Source: Planctomycetota bacterium
GTDB taxonomy: Bacteria > Planctomycetota > Phycisphaerae > Phycisphaerales > SM1A02
Direction of reading: 5' to 3'
Assembly (NCBI GenBank): GCA_016873255.1
Contig: VGXR01000026.1
Coordinates: forward strand, 1 to 35,924
Length of the DNA stretch: 35,924 nucleotides
Shown here: piece after piece, positions 13,444 through 22,124 of the stretch
How the letters are laid out: each line of letters opens with the position of its first letter
Numbering within the stretch: position 1 is the first letter of the stretch
The notes under the pieces: generated by a model
What the model was told of the DNA's origin: nothing
Seen by the model: only the letters and a program-made list of their open reading frames with translations
Databases searched by the model: none
Program-made: the position numbers and the translations under genes

Positions 13444-16323
13444 TCAGAGCACCACGTTGACCATCCGTCCGGGGACCACGATCACCTTGCGGGGCGCCTT
13501 GCCGCCGAGGTGCGGGACCACCTGGACGTGGGCCAGGGCAATGGCCTCGACCTCGGCCGGCGAGGCCTTGGCCGGCACCAGGATGCGCGCGCGCACCTTG
13601 CCCTGCACCTGCACCGGGATCTCCACCTCGCTGTCGGTGAGCATGGCGGGGTCGAAGGCGGGCCATGGCTCGTCGATCAGCCCGCGCGCCAGCCCGAGCC
13701 GCGCGGCCATCTCGTCGGCCGCGTGCGGGGCGAATGGCCAGAGGATCCGCGCGAAGCGCAGCAGCTGGTCGCGCGTCATGCCGCCCTTCGCGGGATCAGC
13801 GAGGTCGGTCGGGCGCGTGGCCGCGTTCACCAGCTCGATCATCGCCGCGATGGCCGTGTTGAAGCTGAGGCGCTCGATGTCCTCGCCCACCTTGGCGATG
13901 GTGCGGTGCAGCAGCTTCTCGACCGTCGGGTCCGCCTCAGCGGCGAGCAGCGGCTCACCGGTGCGCTCGTCGACGGCCAGCCGCCACGCGCGCTGCAGGA
14001 AACGGAACACGCCCACGATGTCGCGGGTGTTCCATGGCTTCGACGCCTCGAGCGGGCCCATGTACATCTCGTAGAGCCGGAAGGTGTCGGCGCCGTACTC
14101 GGCGATCACGTCGTCGGGGTTCACGACGTTCCGCAGGCTCTTTGACATCTTGGCCACGATCTGCGTGACCTTCTCGCCGGTCTTGGTCTCGACGAACGTG
14201 CCCTCGCCGCGCTCCTCGACCTCGTCGACGGGCACCAGGCTCCGGTCGGCGCGCTGGAACGCGTGGCTCGTGATCAGGCCCTGGTGGAACAGCTTGCCCA
14301 TCGGCTCGGGCGTGCTGACGTGCCCGAGGTCGAACAGCACCTTGTGCCAGAACCGCGCGTACAGCAGGTGCAGCACCGCGTGCTCGCTGCCGCCCACGTA
14401 GAGGTCCACGCCGCCCGCATGGCAGGTGGCCGGGTCGTACGAGGTGGGCGCCGGCAGGCCCGCCGCCGACCTCTTCCGCGACAGCATCCAGTACCGCTCC
14501 GCCGCCGGGTCGACGAACGCGCCGCTTGTTCTCGGCGAGCAGTAGCGCAGGTAGTACCAGCAGCTGCCGGCCCAGCCGGGCATCGTGTTGGTCTCGCGCG
14601 TCACCGGCGTGCCGGGCGCGAGGATCGCCGGGTCCACGCCCGCGGCGCCGGCGGTCGTGTGCACCCACTCGCGCGCCTTGGCGAGCGGCGGCTGCGGCGT
14701 GTCGCTCTCGACCGGGTTGTAGTCGGCGAGCGGCGGCAGCCGCACGGGAAGCGCGCCGCCGCCGACCGGGTAGTGGTTTCCTTCCGCGTCGAACACCACC
14801 GGGAACGGCTCGCCCCAGTACCGCTGCCGGCTGAAGAGCCAGTCGCGCAGGCGGTAGTTGACGCGCAGCGCTCCGATGCCGCGCGCCTCCAGCCACGCAA
14901 TCACCGCGCGCTTGGCGTCGGCGGTGGCAAGCCCATCGATCGACAGCCCGGACGCCGCGCTCGAGCTGTTGACCGCTCTCCCCTCGCCGCCGGTGGCCGC
15001 CTCGCCCGTCCACGCGGTGCCGGCCACGTCGACCACCTGCACCACGGGCAGCGCGAACTCGCGCGCGAACTCGAAGTCGCGCTCGTCATGCGCCGGCACC
15101 GCCATGATGGCACCGGTGCCGTAGCCCATGAGCACGTAGTCGGCGGTCCACACCGGGATCCGCGCGCCCGTGGCGGGATTCACGGCGAGCAGGCCCGTGG
15201 CCACGCCGGTCTTCTTCTTGGATTCCTGGCGATCGACGTCGGAGCGGTTGCGCGCCCACGCCACGTACTCGGCGAGCGCCGCGTTCCCGCCGCGCCCGGC
15301 CGCGCGCTGCACCAGCGGGTGCTCCGGCGCCACCACCATGTACGTGGCGCCGAACAGCGTGTCCGGGCGCGTCGTGAAGACCGTGAGCGGCTCGGCCTCG
15401 CCCTCGACCGCGAAGCGGATCTCCGCGCCTTCGCTGCGGCCGATCCACTCGGTCTGCATCGTGCGCGTCGACTCCGGCCAGTCCACCAGCGCGAGGTCCG
15501 CGAGCAGCCGGTCGGCGTAGGCGGTGATGCGGAACATCCACTGCTTCAGCGGCATCCGCACCACGGGGTGGCCGCCGCGCTCGCTCCGCCCGTCGATCAC
15601 CTCCTCGTTGGCGAGCACGGTGCCGAGCTTCGGGCACCAGTTCACGGTCTGCTCGCCGAGGTACGCCAGCCGGAACCCGTCGAGGTGCGCCTGGCGCTCG
15701 CGCCGGCTGCACGCGCTCCAGCGCCGGCGTTCGCCGCCGGCCACCTCGACCTCGCGGTCCTCGCGTGCGAGCGCGGCCTCGAGCTCGGCGATCGGCCGCG
15801 CCGCGCCGGCCCTGGGGTCGAACCAGCTGCCGTATGCCAGCAGCCAGATCCACTGCGTCCACCGGTAGTAGTCGGGGTCGATGGTCGCGAACTCGCGCGA
15901 CCAGTCGTACATGAACCCGAAGCGCTTCAGCTGCCGCCGGAAGTTGTCGATCGCCTTGGTCGTGGTGACCTCGGGGTGCACGCCGGTCTGGATGGCGTAC
16001 TGCTCCGCGGGAAGGCCGAACGCGTCCCAGCCCATCGGGTGCAGGACGTTGAAGCCCTTCATCCGCTTGTAGCGGCAGACGATGTCGGTGGCCGTGTAGC
16101 CCTCGGGGTGGCCCACGTGCAGGCCGGCGCCCGACGGGTACGGGAACATGTCGAGGCAGTAGAACTTGGGCTTCGACGCGTCGAACCCGGGCTCCCCGGG
16201 GTTCGGCTGGCGGAACCCGCGCCCCGCGGCCTGCTCGGACTCGAGCCGCGCCTGCCAGCGTTCCTCGATGGCGTTGGCGAACGGCGCGGTGTAGCGGAAC
16301 GGGTGCTCGTTCGGCTCGGTCAT
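13444..16323 (-). CDS. leuS: Leucyl-tRNA synthetase
   Basis: This 959-residue class I synthetase charges tRNA-Leu. Visible are MFPYPSGAGLHVGHPEGYTA, with the HIGH-equivalent HVGH at 69-72, HPMGWDAFGLPAEQYA, the editing domain in the middle (TTRPDTLFGATYMVVAPEHP, MAVPAHDERDFEFA), NTMPGWAGSCWYYLRY, and the KMSKS loop at 725-729 followed by RNVVNPDDVI. This is the bacterial LeuS architecture with the CP1 editing domain; the length is slightly above the roughly 860 of E. coli. The region between the editing motifs and the KMSKS loop carries extra segments (for example SSAASGLSIDGLATADAKRA) common in Phycisphaerae-like relatives (inference). The ATG at 16323 has TACGCT 9 bases upstream on the minus strand and no Shine-Dalgarno. 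Confidence 0.96.
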   Translation of the reverse strand: MTEPNEHPFRYTAPFANAIEERWQARLESEQAAGRGFRQPNPGEPGFDASKPKFYCLDMFPYPSGAGLHVGHPEGYTATDIVCRYKRMKGFNVLHPMGWDAFGLPAEQYAIQTGVHPEVTTTKAIDNFRRQLKRFGFMYDWSREFATIDPDYYRWTQWIWLLAYGSWFDPRAGAARPIAELEAALAREDREVEVAGGERRRWSACSRRERQAHLDGFRLAYLGEQTVNWCPKLGTVLANEEVIDGRSERGGHPVVRMPLKQWMFRITAYADRLLADLALVDWPESTRTMQTEWIGRSEGAEIRFAVEGEAEPLTVFTTRPDTLFGATYMVVAPEHPLVQRAAGRGGNAALAEYVAWARNRSDVDRQESKKKTGVATGLLAVNPATGARIPVWTADYVLMGYGTGAIMAVPAHDERDFEFAREFALPVVQVVDVAGTAWTGEAATGGEGRAVNSSSAASGLSIDGLATADAKRAVIAWLEARGIGALRVNYRLRDWLFSRQRYWGEPFPVVFDAEGNHYPVGGGALPVRLPPLADYNPVESDTPQPPLAKAREWVHTTAGAAGVDPAILAPGTPVTRETNTMPGWAGSCWYYLRYCSPRTSGAFVDPAAERYWMLSRKRSAAGLPAPTSYDPATCHAGGVDLYVGGSEHAVLHLLYARFWHKVLFDLGHVSTPEPMGKLFHQGLITSHAFQRADRSLVPVDEVEERGEGTFVETKTGEKVTQIVAKMSKSLRNVVNPDDVIAEYGADTFRLYEMYMGPLEASKPWNTRDIVGVFRFLQRAWRLAVDERTGEPLLAAEADPTVEKLLHRTIAKVGEDIERLSFNTAIAAMIELVNAATRPTDLADPAKGGMTRDQLLRFARILWPFAPHAADEMAARLGLARGLIDEPWPAFDPAMLTDSEVEIPVQVQGKVRARILVPAKASPAEVEAIALAHVQVVPHLGGKAPRKVIVVPGRMVNVVL

Positions 16324-16332
16324 GGGGGTCGA

Positions 16333-16338
16333 AGCGTA
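16333..16338 (-). promoter_or_regulatory. -10-like hexamer TACGCT for leuS
   Basis: Read on the minus strand, TACGCT ends 9 bases before the leuS ATG at 16323, so a leaderless or near-leaderless transcript is expected. It is divergent from TACGAT at 16361-16366. Confidence 0.42.
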
Positions 16339-16360
16339 CTTCAGGCGCTGCGATTGCCCC

Positions 16361-16366
16361 TACGAT
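16361..16366 (+). promoter_or_regulatory. -10-like hexamer TACGAT for the gene at 16374
   Basis: TACGAT ends 7 bases before the ATG at 16374. It overlaps an earlier in-frame ATG at 16365, which argues that 16374 is the true start. Confidence 0.5.
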
Positions 16367-16373
16367 GCGTTCG

Positions 16374-17777
16374 ATGTCAGCGCCCGACGAAGAGCCCTCC
16401 GAGCCCGCATCGCCGGGCGAGGGCCAGCAGCCCGCGGGCGATGCCGCGAACTCCGTGCCCGACGACGAGTCCGCCTGGGAGCTCCCCGAGATGGTGCCCA
16501 GCTCGTGGGTGGCGTTCTGGCCGCACGCGGACGCGCCGTCGCGCGAGGAAGTCGGTCGCGCGGTGGCCAGCTGGGTGGGGCGCGAGCTCGAGGCCGAGGC
16601 CGGCGAGCCCGAGGAGGGCTCGGATGCGCTCTGGACGCTCGTGGTGCGCGTGCCGGGCGTCACCACGCCGGTCGCCCTGTGGGTCGAGGCCGCCATCCCC
16701 GCCGACCCCGGCCAGCTTCCCGATTCCGCGATGGCGCGCTGCAAGTGGGTGGTCGGCATGCAGGCGCTCCTCGAGCCCGGCGAGCCGCACGAGGAGTACT
16801 TCCACCTCGTGGCGATGCTCTTCGGCGCGCTGCCCGAGCTGGTGGGGCTGCTCGACGTGTCCAATTCCCGGCGATGGACGCGCGCGGAGATCGAGGAGCA
16901 GTTCCTCGCGCAGGACGCGGTGCCGAACGACGAGTTCCTGTGGACCATCACCGCGGTGGCGACGTCGGAGGACGAGGATGCGCCGATGCTCCTCTTCACC
17001 ACGGGGCTCGACCGCTGCGGGCTGCCGGAGCTTGAGCTGCTGGAGCTGCCTGCGCGCCATTCGCAGGCGGGCGCGATCCTCATGAACCACGTTGCGAGCC
17101 TGCTGCTCGAGGCGCCGCCGCCGGCGCCGCGCACGCCCATCGAGGTGGGGCCCGGGCTTTCCGTGGCGCTGGTGCCGTGGCAGGACTGCTCCCGCTTCGT
17201 GCCCGAGGGCCAGCCGGGCTCGGTGGCCTTCCGCGAGGAAGCCGCGCGCCACGGCGACGGCGCGCTCTCCGGCGTGCGCGCGGTCGTGTGCGGCCCCGAG
17301 CCGCGCGGGCAGTACCGCCATGTCTGGGCGTGGCCGCGCGACATCATCGGGCGCATGGAGGATGGCCGCGCCGTGCTCTACGCGAGCGAGCACGCCGCGG
17401 CCGCCACCGAGCGCCGCGCGCAGCGCGCGTGGCCGAAGTTCGCGACCGCCTACGCCAGCCTGCGCCGCGCCGACGACGAGGCGACGCGCGCGCTGGCGGA
17501 CACCGCGTTCAACGTGCAGGCCCCCGTGGGCGGCGTGGATGCCGAGGACCGCCGCGAGCAGGGCTGGTTCGTGGTCAGGCGGTTCGACCACGACGTGGTG
17601 GAGGGCGCGCTCTCCGAGGAACCCGTCACGCGCGAAGACCTGCACGCGGGCGACGTGGTTCGCATCGAGCGCAAGGACGTCACCGACTGGCGCGTGATCC
17701 TCCCGGACGACACGTTCGGGCCCGACCGCGGCGATGCGCTGCTCGCGGCCGTCGACCGGCTGCGGGGGCTCGCGTGA
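16374..17777 (+). CDS. Cytoplasmic protein of unknown function, DUF2314-like C-terminus
   Basis: This 467-residue acidic soluble protein has no signal peptide or membrane helix. The first 35 residues are Glu/Pro/Asp-rich and probably disordered. The central part contains SWVAFWPHADAPSREEVG and PVALWVEAAIPADPGQLP. The C-terminal part, with WFVVRRFDHDVVEGALSEEP ... LHAGDVVRIERKDVTDWRVI, follows the DUF2314 pattern (a W-V strand, G-L-P, a GD-V step, a DW ending); the whole may resemble DUF4026/DUF2314 proteins. This assignment is by pattern only and the function is unknown. The start at 16374 rather than 16365 is set by the TACGAT hexamer. A GTGA overlap couples it to the DUF2007-like gene. Confidence 0.75.
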   Translation: MSAPDEEPSEPASPGEGQQPAGDAANSVPDDESAWELPEMVPSSWVAFWPHADAPSREEVGRAVASWVGRELEAEAGEPEEGSDALWTLVVRVPGVTTPVALWVEAAIPADPGQLPDSAMARCKWVVGMQALLEPGEPHEEYFHLVAMLFGALPELVGLLDVSNSRRWTRAEIEEQFLAQDAVPNDEFLWTITAVATSEDEDAPMLLFTTGLDRCGLPELELLELPARHSQAGAILMNHVASLLLEAPPPAPRTPIEVGPGLSVALVPWQDCSRFVPEGQPGSVAFREEAARHGDGALSGVRAVVCGPEPRGQYRHVWAWPRDIIGRMEDGRAVLYASEHAAAATERRAQRAWPKFATAYASLRRADDEATRALADTAFNVQAPVGGVDAEDRREQGWFVVRRFDHDVVEGALSEEPVTREDLHAGDVVRIERKDVTDWRVILPDDTFGPDRGDALLAAVDRLRGLA

Positions 17778-18217
17778 GCGCGGGCGACGGCGAGGCCCGC
17801 GCGCGTGCCGTGGACGGCGGCGACATGCCCGTGGCGTTCGAGGCCCGCAACGAGTTCGAGGCCGAGTGCGCGCGCAGCGTGCTCGAGGACTCGGGCATCC
17901 GCAGCGTGGTGCTCCCCGCCGGGCAGGCGATCTTCGGGTTCCCGCTGCGAGCCGGTGGCCGCACGGTCCCCGTGCGCGTGCTGCCCGACGACCTGAGCCG
18001 CGCGCGCCAGGTGCTGGCCGAGGCGCGCTGGACCGGGCGCAGCGTCGACTGGGACCAGGTGGACGTGGGCGAGGTGCCGCCCGAGGTGGCACGCGTGCTT
18101 GCGCGCTCGCGGACCGAGGCATGGATCCGCCGCGCGCACGGGGCGCTGGCGTGGCTGGTGCTCGCGCTCGTGGCCGCGGGCCTCGTGGTGTCTGCGGTGC
18201 GTCTGGTCAGGGGCTAG
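17774..18217 (+). CDS. DUF2007-like protein with C-terminal membrane helix
   Basis: This 147-residue protein has a small alpha-beta domain at about 15-85 with the DUF2007 ('putative signal transducing protein') pattern: a beta strand into ARNEFEAECARSVLEDSGI, then VLPAG, then VPVRVLPDDLSRARQVLAEA. This fold resembles a GlnB/ferredoxin-like half and is of unknown biochemical function. A transmembrane helix at about 122-143 (ALAWLVLALVAAGLVVSAV) ends the protein, so the domain probably faces the cytoplasm as a tail-anchored protein. The start is GTG at 17774 in a GTGA overlap with the preceding gene. Confidence 0.78.
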   Translation: MSAGDGEARARAVDGGDMPVAFEARNEFEAECARSVLEDSGIRSVVLPAGQAIFGFPLRAGGRTVPVRVLPDDLSRARQVLAEARWTGRSVDWDQVDVGEVPPEVARVLARSRTEAWIRRAHGALAWLVLALVAAGLVVSAVRLVRG

Positions 18218-18220
18218 CCC

Positions 18221-18227
18221 GAGGAGG
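18221..18227 (+). promoter_or_regulatory. Strong Shine-Dalgarno GAGGAGG
   Basis: GAGGAGG lies 7 bases before the ATG at 18235. It is one of the few perfect ribosome binding sites in the window and decides against the out-of-frame ATG at 18228. Confidence 0.75.
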
Positions 18228-18234
18228 ATGATCG

Positions 18235-18717
18235 ATGTCCTGGATCGCGAGGATCGTTGCGTGCGCTCTTGCGCTGTCCGCGCCCGCGGGGTGCGCCTAC
18301 CGGCTTGACGGCAAGGTGGTCGACGGGTTCGGCAGCGCAACCGTCGGCCGCACCGACGACGCGGACGCGCGCCGCGGCGGGATCGGCGGCGCCACCGTCG
18401 AACTGGTGCGGGACGCGGGCACCATGAACCGCTCGGTGGCCGCGCGCGCCACCAGCGGCTCGGACGGGCGCTTCACGCTCGACGTCGAGGGCTTCGGCGC
18501 CGGCTGGATGGAGGAACGCTGGCAGGTGCGCGTCCGCCGCAACGGCTGCGAGAACGTGGAGAGCGAGCTGTCGCTGCCCTCGTCCACCTCCGGGCGCCTG
18601 CTGATCGTCACCATGGCGCGCGGCAGGAGCGCCCCGTTCCGCGATCCGGACACGGCGGGCAGCCTCATCGACGAGGCTCGCCAGTACGAGCGCTCGCCCA
18701 CGGGCGACCGCCCCTGA
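18235..18717 (+). CDS. Lipoprotein with carboxypeptidase-regulatory-like beta domain
   Basis: This 160-residue protein has a signal peptide with lipobox (ALSAPAGC, Cys at about 20), so it is probably a lipid-anchored envelope protein. The mature part starts AYRLDGKVVDGF and contains GGIGGATVELVRDAG ... ATSGSDGRFTLDVEG. This is the pattern of a carboxypeptidase regulatory-like or transthyretin-like beta sandwich (G-V-D---GxP/A-V-L ... T--DG-F). The C-terminus is polar. Function unknown. It sits between the DUF2007-like gene and the DUF58/TgpA pair, separated by 17 and 10 bases, so it is likely co-transcribed. Confidence 0.8.
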   Translation: MSWIARIVACALALSAPAGCAYRLDGKVVDGFGSATVGRTDDADARRGGIGGATVELVRDAGTMNRSVAARATSGSDGRFTLDVEGFGAGWMEERWQVRVRRNGCENVESELSLPSSTSGRLLIVTMARGRSAPFRDPDTAGSLIDEARQYERSPTGDRP

Positions 18718-18727
18718 GCGCCGGGCC

Positions 18728-19840
18728 ATGCGGCGGCGCTACCACATCCACCCGCCCGGACTGCTCTACCTGTTGCTGGTGGTGCTGGTCGGGCTTGCCG
18801 CCGCCAACCGCCCGAGCAACCTGCTGATCTGGGTGTTCGCCGCGATGCTCGCAGGCGTGCTGCTCTCGGGCATCCTCAGCGGGCAGCCGCTCATGAACCT
18901 CCGCGCGCAGCGCATCATGCCGCGCACGGCACGCGTCGGCGAGCCGGTGATCGTCCGCTACGCCATCTCCAACGGGTCGTCGGCGTGGCCGCTCTTCGCG
19001 CTCTTCGTGCGCGAGGCCGCGGCGGTGCGCGGCTCGCGCGCGTTCGCGCAGCACGTCGGGCCGGGCGAGGAGGTCGTGGCCGAGACGGCGCTCTGGCCGG
19101 AGCGCCGCGGGCCGCTGCGCCTGTCGCGCTTCCGCGTCGAGACGGTGTTCCCGTTCGGGCTGGTGATGAAGAGCGTGCGCTTCGACGAGCCCGCGGAGTG
19201 CCTCGTGCTGCCGAGGATCGAGCGCCTCCGGCCCGGAGTGCTGGCATCGCTCGCGGGCGGGTCGGTGCCGGGGCCGTCCACCAGCACGCGCCCGGGCGCC
19301 GGGAGCGATTTCCTGGGGATCCGCGAGTACCGGCCCGGCGACTCGCTGCGGCACGTGGCCTGGCGGCGCAGCGCCTCGACCGGGACGCTCGCGGTGATCG
19401 AGCGTTCGGTCGACGCGCCCCCGCGCATCCGCGTGGCCGTCGACCTGCGCCGCCCCACGTCGCAGCTGCGCGCGGATGCGGATGCCCGCGCGCCACGCGA
19501 CCTCGAGGAGGATGCCATCGTGCTCGCGGCGAGCCTGCTCGCGGCCGCGCAGCGCGACGGCTACGAGACGCGCCTCTGCGTGCTCGGCCTGCCGTCGCCC
19601 TCCATGCCGATGCGGCGCGGCCACTGGCACCTGCAGAAGGAGCTCGCGGTGCTGGCCTCGCTCGACCTCGACGCGGCGCGCGACGCGGGCGCATCGCTCC
19701 CCGAGGACCGGGAGCGTGCGGCGACGTTCGTGGTCCACGTGGACCGCGCCGACCTGCGCGTGGCCGGGCCCGACGCGGTGCACCTCGGCGCGGGCCAGCT
19801 GCCGGCGCTCGCCGGCGGTGCCGCGGGAGGTGCGGCATGA
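18728..19840 (+). CDS. DUF58 domain membrane protein
   Basis: This 370-residue protein has two N-terminal transmembrane helices (about 11-28 and 30-50). A soluble region follows, with the DUF58 signature SDFLGIREYRPGDSLRHVAW followed by RRSAS; this matches the family pattern G-(E/D)F-G-REY-PGD--R-I-W--SA. DUF58 proteins resemble von Willebrand A domains and are regularly encoded beside MoxR ATPases and transglutaminase-like proteins. No MoxR gene is visible here. It is followed by the TgpA-like gene with an ATGA overlap, the standard DUF58-transglutaminase pairing. A role in envelope maturation is inferred from that context. Confidence 0.9.
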   Translation: MRRRYHIHPPGLLYLLLVVLVGLAAANRPSNLLIWVFAAMLAGVLLSGILSGQPLMNLRAQRIMPRTARVGEPVIVRYAISNGSSAWPLFALFVREAAAVRGSRAFAQHVGPGEEVVAETALWPERRGPLRLSRFRVETVFPFGLVMKSVRFDEPAECLVLPRIERLRPGVLASLAGGSVPGPSTSTRPGAGSDFLGIREYRPGDSLRHVAWRRSASTGTLAVIERSVDAPPRIRVAVDLRRPTSQLRADADARAPRDLEEDAIVLAASLLAAAQRDGYETRLCVLGLPSPSMPMRRGHWHLQKELAVLASLDLDAARDAGASLPEDRERAATFVVHVDRADLRVAGPDAVHLGAGQLPALAGGAAGGAA

Positions 19841-22116
19841 ACGCGCAGCTCCTCTTCCGGCGCGCCGCCATGGCGCTGGTGCTCGTCTCCGTCGCCGCGT
19901 TCTCGGCGAGCGAGCGCAACGGCTGGATCCTGGTGGTCGGCGGCCTGCTCGCGGTGGCCGCGGGCTCGTTCACCCACGGCCCGCGCGGCCGGGCCCTGCC
20001 TCCGTGGGTGGTGCGGCTCGGCGTGATCGCCGCCATCGGCTGGGGGGCGGCGCAGTTCGCCCAGCGCCCCAGCCCCGAGGAGGCGCCGCGCGTGGTCGGC
20101 GGCGTGGTGCTTGCCGCCATGCTCCTCAAGCTGTGGGACCGCAAGCAGCCGTCGGACTGGCGGCAGGTGATCGCGCTGTCGATCGTGCTCGTCGTGGCCA
20201 GCGCGCTGGTGTCCGGCGACTTCCTGGTGGGCGTGCTGGTGATCGGCTACGCCATGGCGCTGGTGGCAACGACCATGCTCTACCAGCTGCACGCGGGCGC
20301 GGAGCGCGCCGCGGAGGACCGCAGTAAGGTGGCATTGCGGCCGGGAGCGCTCCCGCCGATGGAGGCTCCGCACGGCGCCTCGCCCGTGCGCCACCTGCGC
20401 CGCCTCTCCGTGGTCGCCATGGCGCTCGGCGTGGCGCTGAGCGCGCTGGTGTTCCTGCTGTTCCCGCGTGACTCGGCGCTCGGCGGCGGCCAGCAGTCGG
20501 CCCGCACCAGCGGCTTCCGCGCGGACATCTCGCTCTGGCGCTCGGGGCGCATCTCGCTGTCCTCGCGCGTTGCGATGACCGTGCAGCTCCTTGACCCGCG
20601 CGGGGCCGCCGGCGAGCTGACGCTCCCGCTGCGCATGCGCGGCGCGGTGCTGGAGCAGTACTTCCCGGGCGCGGCGCAGTGGCGCGGCGACCCGTCGCGG
20701 TCGGGCGACCGGCTCTACCAGGGAGACGGCACGGGCGCGTTCCAGTGGTTCGCCACCGAGGCACGCAACGAGCGCAGCAACGTCTGGACGCAGGTGGTCG
20801 AGATGCGCTCGCTCGCGAGCGACCGGGTCTTCTCGGCGTGGATGCCGCTGGCCATCGCCTGCGACGAGTCGCGCTCGTTCGTGATCGACTCGCGCACCGC
20901 CGAGCTCTCCGAGGCCGCCTCGGGCATCGTCGGCAAGCCGCGCTCCTACAGCATCCGAATGCAGGCCTACCCTTCGCCGCGCATCGCCAAGGCCGTGGTC
21001 GGCGCCGCGATGCCCGAGCCGGAGGTGGACTTCCCGGTGCCCGAGGTGCGCACGATCGCGGAGCGGATCGTGGCCGAGCACCCCGATGCCGAGATCCCCA
21101 CCGCCGAGGACATCGCCCGCGAGCCCGAGCAGCGCTGGATCCGCAACCGCCGGCTCGCCAACCTCTTCACCGAGCACCTCTCCGGCGAGCGCTTCCGGTA
21201 CTCCACGGACCTCTCCGAGTTCCGGCGCCGCGGGGGCGAGGACCCGATCGTCCTGTTCCTCGACCGCTACCGCTTCGGCCACTGCGAGTACTTCGCGTCG
21301 GCGCTGGTGGCGCTGTGCCGGTCGATGGGGGCGGAGGCCCGCGTGGTCACCGGCTACATGACCACCGAGTACGACAGCGTGACCGACCGCTACGTCTTCC
21401 GCGAGTCCGGCGCGCACGCATGGGCCGAGGTGCGCACGGGCGAGTGGCAGTGGGGCACCTTCGATCCCTCGCCGATGGACGAGCTGCTGGCCATCCAGCG
21501 CGCCAACCGCACGTGGATGGACAGCTTCCGCTGGATCCTCGACCCGGTGGAGTTCATGTGGAACAGCAGGTTCGCGTCCTTCGACAGCCGGTCGCAGGCC
21601 GAGCTCGGCGACCGCGTCGCGACGGGCGCCAAGTCCGCGTCGGCGTGGTTCACCGAGCGCGCCGGCGAGCTCGTCGAGCGCGCCAACCGGTGGTTCCTGC
21701 TCGGGCCCGCGGGAGCGCTCTGGCTCGCGCTCGTCGGCGTGACCGCGCTCATCGCCGTGGCCGCCGCATGGGTGGTGGCGCGCCGTGCGCGGCGCGCATC
21801 CGACGAGCTCGGCGCCCGCGGCCAGGGGCTGGCAGCGCGCCTTGCGCTGGGCCGCGACGCGCGCTTCTACCTCGATGCGCTCGATGCCCTCGCGCGCGCG
21901 GGCATGGCCAAGCCCGCCGGGCGCACGCCGGGGCTCCATGCCGATGCGCTGCGCGCGTCCCACCCCGAGGCGGGAGAGGCGTTCGCCGACGTCGTCCGCC
22001 GCTTCTACGCGGTGCGGTACGCGGGAATCGTCCCCTCGCGCGCCGACCGCGCCGATGCCGATGCCGCGGTGTCGCGCCTGCGGGCCGCGCTGGCGCGCGG
22101 CTACACTTCGACCTGA
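19837..22116 (+). CDS. TgpA-like membrane transglutaminase (DUF3488 plus transglutaminase core)
   Basis: This is a 759-residue membrane protein. The N-terminus (about 1-215) has six or so transmembrane helices of the DUF3488/TgpA_N type. A periplasmic region follows with LWRSGRISLSSRVAMTVQL and a transglutaminase core. The catalytic triad is visible as C483 in FGHCEYFASAL, H527 in SGAHAWAEV and D543 in TFDPSP. A last helix at about 625-650 leads to a cytoplasmic tail with ALDALARAGMAKPAGRTPGL, resembling the DUF4129 end of TgpA proteins. The family is thought to act on envelope proteins or peptides; the substrate is unknown. The start ATG at 19837 overlaps the DUF58 stop (ATGA). Confidence 0.9.
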   Translation: MNAQLLFRRAAMALVLVSVAAFSASERNGWILVVGGLLAVAAGSFTHGPRGRALPPWVVRLGVIAAIGWGAAQFAQRPSPEEAPRVVGGVVLAAMLLKLWDRKQPSDWRQVIALSIVLVVASALVSGDFLVGVLVIGYAMALVATTMLYQLHAGAERAAEDRSKVALRPGALPPMEAPHGASPVRHLRRLSVVAMALGVALSALVFLLFPRDSALGGGQQSARTSGFRADISLWRSGRISLSSRVAMTVQLLDPRGAAGELTLPLRMRGAVLEQYFPGAAQWRGDPSRSGDRLYQGDGTGAFQWFATEARNERSNVWTQVVEMRSLASDRVFSAWMPLAIACDESRSFVIDSRTAELSEAASGIVGKPRSYSIRMQAYPSPRIAKAVVGAAMPEPEVDFPVPEVRTIAERIVAEHPDAEIPTAEDIAREPEQRWIRNRRLANLFTEHLSGERFRYSTDLSEFRRRGGEDPIVLFLDRYRFGHCEYFASALVALCRSMGAEARVVTGYMTTEYDSVTDRYVFRESGAHAWAEVRTGEWQWGTFDPSPMDELLAIQRANRTWMDSFRWILDPVEFMWNSRFASFDSRSQAELGDRVATGAKSASAWFTERAGELVERANRWFLLGPAGALWLALVGVTALIAVAAAWVVARRARRASDELGARGQGLAARLALGRDARFYLDALDALARAGMAKPAGRTPGLHADALRASHPEAGEAFADVVRRFYAVRYAGIVPSRADRADADAAVSRLRAALARGYTST
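22102..22107 (+). promoter_or_regulatory. -10-like hexamer TACACT before the PilZ-like gene
   Basis: TACACT lies 17 bases before the ATG at 22125, inside the last codons of the TgpA-like gene. The resulting short leader would still contain the GAGGAA ribosome site at 22115-22120. It may be coincidental, because the gene could also be read from the upstream operon. Confidence 0.3.
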
Positions 22117-22124
22117 GGAACGCA